Source: Byssothecium circinans (Eukaryota > Ascomycota > Dothideomycetes > Pleosporales > Massarinaceae). Taken from it: a stretch of 64,000 bases of DNA. The stretch's first letter is position 1, and each line of letters begins with the position of its first letter. The notes below the pieces were generated by a model that worked only from the letters and a program-made list of their open reading frames with translations, made no database searches and was not told where the DNA came from. This document shows positions 1 to 11,938 of the stretch, piece by piece. Made by a program: the position numbers and the translations under genes. The stretch covers positions 551,343-615,342 of the forward strand of contig ML976996.1 in the NCBI GenBank assembly GCA_010015675.1, written 5' to 3'.

Positions 1-250
1 CGCGCGCGTGGGAGGGAGGGCAGGCGCGAGCGTCCTCTTCGAGGATCCAATCCACAAGGAAATCCTCTTGTAGGGGGGTCAATTTCTGCATCCATTGATG
101 GCTGGTTCGCGCGTTGGTTGCACCGTGTAATCGATCCTGCAACGTTGTTCGAGGGATCCCGTAGGCCTTTGCAGCTGCTCTCTGGCTTTTGTAAATGCCA
201 GCATTAAGATCGTTAATAGCTGATTGAATTGCGATTTCGCGGTTATCCAT
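1..250 (-). mobile_element. pogo/Fot1-type DNA transposase, N-terminal part, cut by window edge
   Basis: An open frame runs from an ATG at 250-248 to the left edge without a stop, giving 83 codons. It starts MDNREIAIQSAINDL and continues with the spacing of a psq-type helix-turn-helix (AAKAYGIPRTTLQDRLHG), then a CENP-B-type segment containing LTPLQEDFLVDWILEED and PPSHAR. These are hallmarks of fungal pogo/Fot1 (Tc1-mariner superfamily) transposases, which bind element ends with this region and cut with a DDE/D domain that would lie beyond the window. No stop or frameshift is seen in this part, so the element may be intact or only recently inactivated. Family assignment is from motif memory; copy state and second end cannot be judged here. 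Confidence 0.82.
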
Positions 251-284
251 TTTGATGCGTTGCGTGGAGAGAAAACGCGTGATT

Positions 285-350
285 TTCTGAGGGGTGGCCG
301 ATTTGGCGATGTGGCCGGAAACCCCTGGCGGCCGGAATCTATATAGGCTA
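285..350. repeat. possible subterminal motifs of the pogo element
   Basis: Just upstream of the transposase ATG, three related GC-rich motifs (cggccaccc, ccggccaca, ccggccgcc on the minus strand) repeat within about 55 bases, followed by TA-rich sequence near 340-350. Clustered motifs ahead of the ORF fit transposase-binding subterminal repeats, with the terminal repeat near the TA dinucleotides. The opposite end is outside the window, so this is inference. Confidence 0.3.
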
Positions 351-2042
351 GCTTATGGTAAACAAGTTGACACTTCAAATGTCACGTGTCTCTAGAACAA
401 CCTCTCGAGACGACGCCCCTCCATTCTTCGCTAACTAACATTAGATAAACACTTGAGCGCACGAATGATAAAAAGCCACCAAAGTATCCAATGAACCGTA
501 CTCTTGCATGTAAAATTATAGATAGCGCGTTGGGTGAATCAGTACCTTCAGGTAAGCCAAGTACGGCACTCTCCTCCTTCCGACGCATGCGCCGCTGCTC
601 ATATTTCCGCAGGCAACATGTGCTGAGTTGTTCTCGCGGGATGTAACGCCTGCATGGTCGTCCCAAAACATCCCTTGCGCCCGTGGTTCTGGCAATATCC
701 ACTGTGAATCCACACACCGACCTTTACAAGACCAACAAGGAATTTAGTGCACGAAATTACGCCTTCAATGCATTGAGAAGTTGACATGTTACTGCTCAAA
801 TCAAAGAGTATCATCGTAAATCGAGCGCTAAATTACGGTGAAAGAAAAAACCCCGACATGTCCTCTACTAATTCGTGATATTCTTAGCTCGATTCCATCC
901 TCAATTTCCGGTTCTCAGTGCGCGCGCAGGTGTGGCGAACGCCTTAAAGAGACATCTGCTACGAGAACCACTCAATCATCGTGAAAACGCCCTGGAATCC
1001 GTTCCATCTACTTGGCGGATTCTTCCCAGTTCGACTGCCAGTCCACAATCCCTGAACAGTCCGTCTTATATTGTAGGGTTGACAAGGGGATCTGTGCTGT
1101 AGTGAAAGAGGTTTAGCCAAACATGTTCCTTTCAGTTCCCTTAATAAAACGATGTCGTGGAGCCCAAAGCCAACGGTCAGGATCTGGCCCCTCCTGGCCT
1201 AGGGCGATGGCATCGGTTTTTTATGCTGGGTTGGTCTCGAAAATGAGGTTGAACATTCAGTTTACGAGACAAGCCAATCGGTGGTTACCATCCCGCTTGG
1301 TTGGTTCCCCTTCTTGCATGTACATATTGCCGGAGCTGAAGAATTTTTAGTGACGGTAAGATAGCGAGTCCTGCAATTGCTGCGTTCAAAAAATGTGACA
1401 AACGTGAATCAATATTTCTGCCACGCACATGTATTAAAATTATTTGTCGGCTTAACGTTGGGAAGGAACCCGGGTTTCCTCCGGCAGCGCAGCCAATTAT
1501 AAATCCGAATCTGATTGAGTGGCCGCAGAGCTTCCTTTGCTTTGGTAACACAAGGCTGCACAATCGCCCCCAACTGCTCCACAACCACTGAACGATCAGA
1601 ATCGGGTTCTGCTCATCGGAATCAAAACAGTTCCACAACGCATCAGATATGATAGGAAACAAGGCTGTCTTTTCGCATCGGGGACTCGTATAAACTGTAT
1701 AAACGCTGCAGTTGCCCTGTCGCAGCCTAATAGTCATGTAGCTTCTTTACTGGCCACCAACACAGCTCTTGGATCGCCGTACTACATATTTCAGAAGCAG
1801 TTCGAGAGCTAGGATATACTAGCATGAGATTGGCCCAGCCACCGAATTTGCGAAACCGCAAGGCAAATACCACTAAAAAATGCAAGCGTTGATGGATGTA
1901 TCAACGTGTATAAGAGCGAAGAAGAATAACGGCAAACCAGGAATTCAGCGACAAGTTATATCATTCCATGCTTTCAATCCTTTTACACTTGGCTGTATTT
2001 TCGGCATTTCTACAATCTACCATCACATCTCCACTCCACACC
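351..2042. other. gene-free stretch
   Basis: Open frames here are short, overlapping and antisense to one another, and none shows a recognisable motif, signal peptide or plausible splice partner. A 150-codon minus-strand frame at 1285-1737 has no family-like pattern. I see nothing supportable as a gene. Confidence 0.5.
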
Positions 2043-2462
2043 ATGTGGCCCAGCTTCTTACGCAGGACACCCACCCGGCTTGCTTTCACAAGAAGACGAC
2101 CACCACTCTTCTCGGCGTATGGTCCGTCCCCGATTCGTCGATCCCATTTCCCGCCACAGCCTGAGCGCGGTCCAACACTTCGTGAAATACGAAAAGTATC
2201 TCCATACTCAAACATCGGGCGTCTGCACGAAGGAATTTGGTACTGTAACTGTAACCTTCCAGCCGCCCGGTATAGAGTAAAAAGGTTTGGGCCAAACAAA
2301 GATAAGAGATGTAAGCTGTGCCTCTAGCGATCTTCGGACAGTATCTAACCAACCGCCCTAGTCCTAAGATGTCCGAACCACCCAAGCAGGCAATGCCCCT
2401 TCTTTCTCTGGGAAGAGCATCAGGCTATAGCAAAAGAGTGGTATAGCTGTTCAAGCCGATAA
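2043..2462 (+). CDS. small GRF-type zinc-finger protein (two exons)
   Basis: Exons 2043-2310 and 2362-2462 give about 122 residues. The 51-bp intron has a GTAAGC donor, a CTAAC branch site and a CTAG acceptor. Before splicing the frame stops in the intron; after splicing it completes a textbook GRF zinc finger: WYCNCNLPAARYRVKRFGPN, then KDKRF, then RCPNHPSRQCPFFLWEE, with the paired cysteines and the GPNKxxRF core. GRF fingers bind single-stranded nucleic acid in topoisomerase III, APE2 and NEIL3, and also occur in many small fungal proteins of unknown role. The N-terminus is Arg/Pro-rich (MWPSFLRRTPTRLAFTRR), possibly a mitochondrial leader. An in-frame ATG at 1968 would add 25 residues; I prefer 2043 because the upstream part reads like untranslated sequence. 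Confidence 0.72.
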
Positions 2463-4934
2463 GAAATACGTAACCGTACTCGTTGCTTGCTTCGACTCGA
2501 CCGGATTGTATGGAGGTGTTTGAGGCGGGCGGGGCGAGGCTGGCTCGCCGGCGAGCCATCCGTGGATGATGGCAGAGTTGAACATTGTCGCGGTGGATAT
2601 ATGAAGGCTCATTAGGTGATTGCAGGATTGTTATCCCGGCTCTGTGTATATAGTCTCATCTGATCTCACTTCAATACACTAGAGCTTTGCTCTCCTGAAT
2701 CTCTTCTCCTGAGCTCAATTTTCTTCCACAAACATCGTGGGAGGAGCCTGCGGGAGTAGCAGCTAAACGAGGCAATGAGCGTATGGGGCCGAGCATGGAG
2801 AGCTGTGTATCTCGAGAGGTAGTCGAGTGGCGTTCGAAGGGAACCCAGTAGTCTCTTAGAGCTTGGCTGAAGTTCGTGCCATCAGAGCGTAGCATAGCGT
2901 TTGTCACTGTCGGACCTACAGTACCGAACAGTTCTCCACTGTTCTCCAGCCTCTTCCGGCCTAGCCTCGGCCACTTGCCTATATAGTCTCATCTCCTAAG
3001 CTTGACCGCTCCACACACAATTCACCCTTTTCTCTCCATGCTCTCGGTGCTCAGCTGTCCAACAGTCACTCTTGACAGGAGTTCGCCGGTGCCGGCAAAT
3101 ATGTTTTCAGCGCGGTCGGCCGTGGTATCTTATCGATCCTACCATTCACTCTAGTCCGCCGTCTCTTTACACCTGATCCTACGTGCTCCATTCGTTATGT
3201 CGACCGAGCAGTCCAAGTAAATGCCAGCGAAGAAATGGCAACAGGGCCGTTGTGTGTTTGCAGCGGCTGAATTACGCCCAATAGCTGAGCCGTATTGTCC
3301 CGTAATGCCATGAGACCTAAAGCTTTCCACGGCGACAGCGCTACACTAGTGACTCCGTGTGGGATACACACCACACTCACGCCTATGATCCAAGGCGAAC
3401 CTGCTTCCGGACTTCTAGTTGAGCAAGCGCTTTTCGTCTCCACCGTCCTCCTTTAGCACTGGCTCCTGAACCCGATAAAATGTCCTCAGATGTAACGGCT
3501 TGGGTTGTGTAATTGTGGACTCGCTTCATGTGGTCGAACAATTGTAGCGCCTGTGGAATCCTTTTCCCGGCACAGCACGCTCGCAATGGGGGAACATGCA
3601 AAGGTGGGGCTTTGAACCGTGGCCATGCAGGCCGTGGGCTTCTCTCTCGTGCCTTAGAAGCTAAGGAGTAGAAGAAAACCGAGCGCTGGAGCAGGTAGTG
3701 TCGTTGCACTTAAAAGGCCGGAGGTGGTCGCTCAGATCCGTGTGGGGGGAGGGCCAGATTGGATCGGGTTCGAAGGAATCGGGTGCGAAATCGTCCGAGG
3801 AAGAGGCATTGGGGTTGAAGACGGAATTGGCTATGGGAGAGGCACTTGAGTAGCTCGGCGTCAGTTTGTTTCTCCGCGCCACGAGGAAATGCCAACCGCC
3901 AAACTTACTCGTCGTGGACGCGATGGGATGCAACGGCAAACGTTGTGCTTACGCGCTTCACGGTGCAGACCCATGGCCAAATCGGATCCAATGCACTGCA
4001 GTGACACGGTTTGAAGAAAAGCAAGCAGGAGTGGTTAGGCTTTGAGGATGAAGTGGAGATCATCTCATCGCTGTGTTGGACCAAGCCTCGGCTTCTGCGG
4101 CGTAGGCGAAATCATCTAGCCGAGCCACGATAACCGCCTCAACCTAAGCGTGTTTTCTCGACACCACCCCCAGCCCATCGACGACGTCGACAGGATGTGT
4201 CTGGAAGCCGAGCGTGAAGGCTCGCCGACTAAGCAGTCACGCCCCGCCCGCCTCGTCCTTACCGAAACCACTCCGCAATCTACTCCACAGATACCACAAC
4301 CTAGGCGACGCCGACCGCTCTAGCCTCTGCACGCGAGTATGTCCTAGGAAGATTTAACGATAGTCAGTCAACAAACTATTAATTGAAAGGCTCCTTCAAT
4401 CACGAAATTTCAATAGCTCGGGAGACTTGTCATATTAAGCGTTTTTCGTATTGTACTCTCTCCTCCTTTCCCATCCAAAAAAAATCCAAAAAAAATCCAA
4501 AAAAGAATCGACGACACCATCGACCAGAAACCCTCACTTGAAGTTGTTTTCTGTAATTTACCCAACAAGCGGGGGCTTATCTACTCCCGCTACCATTTTT
4601 TGGATGGATTTAAGTGGGACTCGAACGCTGCACTGTTTGCTACTATATCCGGCTGGGAGAATTTGTGGTGTCCTCTACCCAGTCGGCCGTACTAACGTCT
4701 TTGGCTTGTTTAATGTTCAAAGTTTCACGCTAATTAGATATTTATAGTAGGATAAAACGGCGGGAGGAGTAATTGGGGGATTTGGGGGAGGGGTAAGCGG
4801 GAAGGTGGACTGCTGCACATGGAAGGACCGGCAATCTCACAAGTCTACTTAAATTGACTAACTATACGAATAAATTCATTCTTACCTGGGAGCCTACCTC
4901 TCACTTGTACCGTCCATACACAATCCCGAAGTGC
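2463..4934. other. gene-poor stretch with possible retroelement remains
   Basis: No convincing coding region. It contains an 18-bp perfect palindrome at 2541-2558, two identical 15-bp TATA-containing copies at 2647 and 2980, and an A-tract repeat at 4478-4506. CT-rich sequence follows the first TATA copy and looks like an LTR, but no second LTR or primer-binding site could be recognised. A 92-codon minus frame at 3661-3939 and a 98-codon plus frame at 4451-4747 have no family features. Confidence 0.45.
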
Positions 4935-7900
4935 TCACACACTCATATTCTCCAAAACCAAATTGACACTTTCCAGTTCCCGTTTCATCCTCCCCAATTC
5001 TGCCGACAACCTATTGCGAAATTGCGGATTCTTTTCGCTCTCAAGTACAGCATTCTCGCTTCTGATCATCCGCAAGTCAGCTTCGATGAGCTCGACCTGC
5101 TGCACCGCCGCCTTCTTTACTTCGTCTTCCAGCCTGTCGGCCCAGGATATGAATGTAACCGTAAGGAGGCGACGGTGATCATCGAGGAGAGACCTAGAAC
5201 CAAAGCGCGAAGTGATGTGATGTTTGCGACGACCATCACTTCCGGGGCCTAAGATATAATCCAGTCAGTGGACGTTCACTTCAGCCATACATGACTGCAC
5301 TGAGATCAAACATTGGGCTGTACCAATGCAGCCTTGAGATACCGCGTGGAGGTGCAAGGGAAGTGTTTCGGTACTTACCGGACTCCTTGTTCGCCGCCTC
5401 ATACTTCTCCTCCATAAGCATCCCTATAAATGATGTCCTGGGCGACAAAAAAGCATCGTTTCGCAGCGATAGAAGGTCCTTGTTCAAAAGGTCTTCTACA
5501 ATGACATGAATAGCATGTATAGTCTGTAATTGACGACGGAGAAGCATGCCGGCCAGAAGCGGGAGAGTGCGTTCTGATTCAGATTCAACAAACTCGCGTG
5601 CTAGTATCCATTAGTATGCGCACTTTTCGCACCAACTTGCTGGGGTACTTACATGCGACCGTCGCTGTTTTCATGGCCTTTTCAAATGATCGCTCAATGG
5701 AATTTTCCATCTCCTCAAGCCGCTTGCATACCTTTGCGTCGAATTTATCCCAGATAGGCTTCATGTCTTCGAACATGGCTTCCATTGCTTCTTGGTTCCA
5801 GCAATGGTAGTTCACGGCTTTGGTGCCATGATTACCGTAGTTGCGACAGAAGGCTTTGTAAGTTTCAGGCCGCCACTAGGAATAGTCAGTCGATTAACTT
5901 TGCGCTCATAAGAAAATTAACTTTACCCCGTTCCATATCATACTAGCTTCTCGAGCACTGCCAGTCCATTTCGAAATTCTTCGAGTTGACTCTAAAATTT
6001 GGTTAGACGTATGTGTGACACGAAAACGATGACTGACGTACCCATGTGCCTCCTAATCTGCTCGTTGAAGTACTTTTGAAGAGTACAGGATAATTTTTCC
6101 AGTTGAGAAACTGGGGATGTCAACTGAACGTTTGTATCAGTATCGTCATAGGACCATTTACCAAAAGCCAGTAGGGATTAAAAATCGCGAGCGGGAAACG
6201 TTGACCTGAGGCCATGTGTACCAGAAAATAACTTCAAAGGAAACACATACCTCATCCAAATCATTGTGAACAGCTGCGACTACCTCCAGAATTTGCTGTT
6301 TTCTCTCCGCGGTCGCGCTTCCCGAACCGGCTTGCAACCACAGTTCAACAGATGAGAGAAAGGCCGGGATCTCGTCAACGATATACGCTTTCGTGGTTCG
6401 AAGATGACTTTCTGCTACGAGTCCGACGCAGTAGCGTCGTAGGTCGATAATGCCACTCAAGTCCAAGTGCGGCCTAGCTTGGCTGATAGGGCTATTGCGA
6501 TTATCCCCATACATGTTGTTGCTCACGCAGAATACCCTGATATTCGCTGAAGCTGGATGGTCTCGATATTCATCCTGTATCCTCCGGGACACGTGCTCGT
6601 TCCGGACGGTGATGAGGTGTCGGTTCAGTTCGAACTCGTGGCTCTTCTTGGAATTTTCAATGACTGGACGCTCCAACAGTAACTTCACATAAGCCGACGT
6701 TTCCTCTTCATCCAAGACCACGTTATGGCCTGTGTAAGTGCCGATAGCTTCCTTGAGCTTAGAGAGTGTTTTCGTGTCCTTTTCAATGCATTTGTTCCAC
6801 GAATCGATCGTTTCTCGCTCCCTTGGCCAGTCGTTCTTCGCTTCCTTCACATTGATGACATCCGATTTTGTGCAAACAACACCGACGTTTGCGAGGTTTG
6901 CGCGACGAGCTAATTCGAAGATTTCTTTCACACTCATGTCGGTGACGGCTCTTCCGATCTTCACAACGACGAATATTTGGTTACAGTCTCTCAAGTATCG
7001 CTCGGTGATACTCTGACGCGCCGCGTTGGAGTCGCGAAGACCCGGCAGGTCAGCAATGACCAACCCATGGCTCAAGATGCAGCTTTTGAGATACACTCTC
7101 AACTTCTTGATGAAAGGCCAAGTGCTAGCCTGAGCTCTATCATTCATATCCGAACCCGCAATCTGTGATGTCAGCTGGGTAAGCCGAGTAGAGCAGGCTG
7201 TGGCACTGTCGAAGGATTCTTGAACTGCGCCATCATTCGTCTTTGAATATGCACGCAGAAGTCGATCCGCACAGTCCAACATCAACTTGATGGCGTAGTC
7301 GAAGGGCAACGAATTGAGAATAGTCGGTCTGCTCTCGAGTAAGTCTGGAAAGCTGGCCTGGAATGTCGACGTGGCAATATCTGCAGTAGCTTGCAGTCTC
7401 TCTTTCTCAGCTTTTGTCGGCTTGTCATTGGGATCTGGTGACTGTTCTTTCTCGATGATCTGATTGTCGCGATAGGCTCGTAGTAGGTTCTCGTACAGAC
7501 TCTTGAGTTCATTGACGTTGAAGTAATCCACATGAATCGTGAAGTCGTCCCGATCATGGTAATGGTACTCAGTAACAACGCAAGTACACGCAGCCCCGCT
7601 ATCACTCTATCCATACACTGTTAGCTTGCTCGCAGTTCTTTTGATAGCATCACTTACAGTTCTGGCAAAACCATCACGATCAAGTAAAGAATTGATCAGA
7701 CTACTCTTCCCTGCACCCGAATCACCAACGAGGCCGACAGTGCGTGTTGACTGGAGCTCAAATGCGCTAAGCTTCGTGGCCTGTTGCTGGAGGTTCTCGA
7801 TCCCTGATCCTGTTACTTGATGCAGACTCGAACTAGACAGAACGTTCAGCATCCTCTCCATCATGCTTTTCGCGCTCTTCAATCCATCTTGCACCTCCTT

Positions 7901-8626
7901 AGTGTGAAACAAAGCCTGCGGTGGTTCTTCGTCCTCAACCCTGTGGATCTCCTCATTTATTTGCGATCCCGAACGGCGCCGGTTGGAAGGAGTTGGAGAC
8001 CGGCTGTCGCGCATGTACGATGTGTTCGGTCCAATATTCGGAGAGCTGCCTACCTGCAAGGCGGTGAAACCATGTACAAGGCTGTCTTCTCGCTGAGCTT
8101 GAGGACTGCGCTGAGCGGGAACTGGCGTAACGTTTATCAAAGGGGTCGGAGTGTGGCTTCGCGAAACAGGTGTCGATATATCTTCAGGGGTCGAAAGTGT
8201 CAAGTGACCCAGGTGCTTGTGCAATTCGTCTCGCTCAGAGCTTGCGCGACCGGAGCCCGTGTCGATCGATGCAGATGGTGTGCATAACGTTGTGTTCGGC
8301 GTGCTCTGTCTGCTACTAATGGTCGAGTGGCCTCTTTCTATGGACGGCAAAGGTCTGTCTGGATCATCTTCGATGCCGGTAGAGCCTGGGCTGTTTGTGG
8401 AAGGGCTAGCAGCTGCAGGTGCTGCGGTAGAGGAAGAATCATCCGGCGAAGGAGTGAAATGCGAATTTCTAGAAGCTGCAGCGCTCCTAGCTGAAGGTGA
8501 TGGAGTCCGGCGTGCAAACGTGAAGTCGGAATGAGACATCGTACCAAAGCTGAATGTCGAAGATGTTTGCGTAAAGTTGCCGGGGGAGGTAGAGGACGAG
8601 CCCCGCGAGAAGTCAGGTCTCGACAT
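4935..8626 (-). CDS. large P-loop GTPase, SLIP-GC/dynamin-like (seven exons)
   Basis: Exons on the minus strand: 8626-7658, 7606-6251, 6123-6042, 5991-5927, 5875-5653, 5600-5379, 5248-4935; all junctions keep frame and give about 1076 residues. Most introns are 50-52 bp, several with CTAAC or CTAAT branch sites; those before exons 3 and 7 are 127 and 130 bp. A Ser/Pro/Thr-rich, probably disordered N-terminus of about 290 residues precedes the G1 motif GDSGAGKSS (about 301-309), G3 DLPGLRDS (about 509) and G4 TKSD (about 569). The C-terminal half is helical and ends in a coiled coil. The order matches fungal homologues of nuclear GTPase SLIP-GC. Exact function in fungi is not established. The 127-bp intron has a long in-frame stretch and could be retained. 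Confidence 0.85.
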
Positions 8627-9101
8627 TGTACGTCGGCAAGCTCTACAAATGTGTAAGTGTTCAATGCAAATACTAGCAGCGCCCTAATGTTTAACACATG
8701 CTTACCTTCACATCCCAGGGTAGCGACAAAACGCAGTGTACCTTAGCTTTGATGGAAGACCGGACGGACCGCTCTTTTTAACCCACCAACGGGCACAGCC
8801 GCCCGCACTGCCTTTTCCGCAGTCTCAGGCACTGTTCCTGTGTGTTTGCGGCGTAGACGCTCAACGCACCAATGGAAACGGTATGCGACCCACCATCAAC
8901 CCCTGCAACTACAGGAAATGAGGGGCTGAGACATAAATCTGGAGCCTAAAATGTGTGAAAGAACGAGTTGGTGCCGGGGGTCATGATTTTTTGGTTGTGT
9001 GCTCCGTGCTATGGCTGTTCAGCTTCGGCGGCCTCCTGTAGTGTGTTTGCGGGGGTGCTTGACATGGTGCATTTGAAGGTCAATGAACCCGAAGCGCGCG
9101 T
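8627..9101. other. upstream region of the GTPase gene and 3' flank of the HET gene
   Basis: This 475-bp gap lies between the GTPase start at 8626 and the stop of the HET gene at 9102; both genes are on the minus strand, so it holds the GTPase promoter and the HET terminator. No clear TATA box or further ORF was recognised. Confidence 0.5.
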
Positions 9102-11331
9102 TCAAACAACCATGATACTGGTTTCACGAAAGCTCTCCAGCAATACTGAAGCCAGCGACTCACTATTCAGCTCAAAAAATCCTTCTCTTCGGAAAGTCGT
9201 TGGAGGTTCCGATGATAACGGGTCAGTAACCACAGCCTTCAATATAAGACCCGTTAGCCGTCTCCTTGTCCTTCCGGCCCCTTCATCCATCAGGCGATAG
9301 AGAACCAAGCAGTAAAACCGTTTACAGCGCTCATCCACCAAGGTACCATCGTCGAACCAGGCAACTATTCCATTGAATGGATTTCTGCCATCATAATAGC
9401 GAATGGGTAATACGCCATGGACCTCGGGATCAACAATGTCACGACAATGGGAGATGTAGCCCTTCAGTGTAGCACAACCATCGCTCACGGTACCGCACTT
9501 GTTATTCGAGTCGACAAGTGTTGTTTCAACATCAATCAACTCAGCAGCTTCTTCCCAGTCGCCAAAGTCCTTGTCGGATTTCCAGTAGACGCGCCCCTCT
9601 ATTGCAGCCCAAGACCATGAAGGCGCGCGATATTGTATTGGTCTAGAACTGAGGCTTGGAAACATTGAGTACCACGCCATATGTGCGATGAACCTGTTCT
9701 TCCATAATCCAGCCAGGTACGTGTCGCCAGTCTTCTCAAAGAAGTCCGTAGCAACCCCGGATAGGGCAATGAGTTTATCTGAGGGCTCCGAAAACGTGCG
9801 ACGCGAATAGTCTTCTATGATGGTAATCCAGGCATCTAACCATGGTGGCACCTTTTTGTCCCTGAAATAATTCTTAAGTTGTCGACGCGTTGGCCTCCAA
9901 GTTCTCTTTGGGGCAGTGCTAGACCATTGACTTTGCAAAGCGTCATCAACGGAGAATGGCAGCATCTCGCATGCCTCAAGCGTCTCACATTCCCATGCTA
10001 GTTGTATCGAGGAGAAGTGGAGAACGCGTTTTGATAGGTATCGTTCTTGGAAGATCCAGCCTCGACGATTGATCGGCGCAGAAGCAACCAGTCTTGTCCA
10101 AATGCCATCGTGAAAGACGAGGCTTTTCGTGGTTTTCGGAGAGTCGGCGTCAAAACGGATTTCGTGGCAAAGTGAAGATACCTGGTCCGTATATCGACGG
10201 GAAAATAGTCCAGATTCGAGCGCCCATGGATTCGCCGCTGAGATAGTAAATTTGGCATGGCGGTACACATCCTGCATCGAAGAAGACTCTTTCAGCCAGT
10301 CTTCATCCGAATCTTGAATGATGCAGAGACTGTCTACCCAAAGATAATGGCAATCAAATTCAAGAGCAATCCAAACAGCGTCTTGAAAGGTGGGCGAAAG
10401 TGTCGAGAATGGTACATCAATTTTCATCGACGCGAGATTGTCGCTCAGAAGCTTGATGAAATCGGCTGTTCCCCAACGATGGCTCAGGGAAAGATATGGG
10501 CCGGAAATTTCAGCTTCTTTAGTCTCCACTAGACGAACACACAAAGTGGTTCCTTCGGGGTGTTGGTCTAATCGGAGTAACCGTGACGGATACCATGGGT
10601 CTGATGATATCGTAGAGTTACACTTGGTGTGTTCGTTTATGCAACGATGGACCCAGTCTTTAGCCACGCACATACTGTCATCGTCCATGGTGGAGCCCTC
10701 TATGATAGTTGTCACCGGTGGCAGGGTTGTAGTATCTGTGGTCTAATTAGTCAACCTTCAAAATAGAAGCGAGCGAAACATGGAATTTTCTCCAAGGTTC
10801 GCCAGTTCGGCGATGATCCAGACAGTTCTGGCCTTGCAAAGTGTAGCTAGACTTTTGACACAAGACTAAAAGCGAATGCAGCGGAGCTACCTTACCTGCT
10901 AGCGCTATGATCCTAATAGACGTAACTCCAAAATCCAGTCGGCGCTCCCCTTCCTTATATTCCTGCGTATATTCTCCCCTATAGACGGATAATCTCAAGT
11001 CAAACGATATTTCTCGATCCACCTGGTCATCAAGCCTATAACGGTCGTACACATAACTTGCTTCGGCCATGACGAACCCATCCCAAGGACCGTGGCTTTC
11101 AGAATACACTTCCCAGTTTGACATGACCGCACAACATATATAGCAACCCGTTCTCGCCGCGGAAAGGGCCGCGTTGAAGTCGCCGTAATGCAGCCATTGG
11201 GTACGCTCATACCGCGCGCGTCGGTATTTCGTTTCTTCAACTACTTCGGGGAGCGACTGGAGTAAGTCCTCGCAGGTGGGGCAGAGGAAGTCTGGCCATC
11301 TAAATGATGGTACTGAAGTTGGCCAAGACAT
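9102..11331 (-). CDS. HET-domain (heterokaryon incompatibility) protein (two exons)
   Basis: Exon 1 is 11331-10896 and exon 2 is 10735-9102, joined over a 160-bp intron (GTAAGG donor, CTAAT branch, ACAG acceptor) to give 689 residues. Exon 1 encodes a Cys-containing leader (FLCPTCEDLL, TGCYICC). The HET domain begins near residue 226 with YLSLSHRWG and continues through YLWVDSLCIIQD and the YRHAKFTISAAN segment; the tail has RGWIFQERYLSKRVLHF and PSWSWAAIEG, both usual in HET proteins. HET domains trigger cell death when incompatible hyphae fuse, although most genomic copies are untested. The start MSWPTSVPSF is chosen over an upstream in-frame ATG (11379) because it begins the conserved-looking part. 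No stop or frameshift is visible. Confidence 0.9.
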
Positions 11332-11938
11332 GATAGAATTAAAAAAAGTGAACTGTATTGCATGCAAATCGCGCCGCACAGTGCGATGTGAGGGGGATGA
11401 AAAGGATCACGACAGACTCGGCTGTGACCCATGCGACTCGTCTAAGCCACCACTGTCATTCGAGGCCTTTCAGCCTTGCCGTCCTATAGGACTTCGAGGA
11501 GGGTGTCCAGGCATTGAAATGCCATTTCCTTGGCGAATAATAGGCACGGTGTCAGCATTACGAAAGTTGGCGAAGCCATCGGGGGCTGTGTTAATGTTAG
11601 TGGGAGCAAACAATTAGTTGTCTGTGCATTGAGTACACTGGAATCCTTTATGCGCAAGACCAGGACTGATCGCAGATGAGACGAATAACCATGGAGAAAG
11701 GATAGAAAGTGATAAGACAACGTGAAGAAATGAAAGAAGGTGAAGGATGAGTAGGAATGACTCAGCAAAAGCTGACAAAGCGTCTTCTCGTGCAAGGAGC
11801 GTCTTGCCCTGTTAAGGTTAGCTTCATTCTCTCCGCCATATATCACCTTTCCGAGCTCCTTTCCATCCCCCTCATCATATCGCAACTAAAAAGGGAAAAC
11901 TACAGGACCGCCGTACTATTACAACTCGACAAACCATG
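11332..11938. other. gap upstream of the HET gene
   Basis: About 600 bp between the HET start and the end of the membrane-protein locus. It should contain the HET promoter. Overlapping short frames occur on both strands but none is supported. Confidence 0.45.

Noticed and set aside
3661..3939. 92-codon minus-strand frame MPLHPIASTTSKFGGW...
   Set aside because: Low-complexity, no family feature and no splice extension; kept only as part of the gene-poor stretch.
4600..4700. tRNA-like sequence on the minus strand (T-loop-like gttcgagtccc)
   Set aside because: No acceptor stem pairing and no anticodon arm could be drawn around it; likely coincidence or a very old relic.
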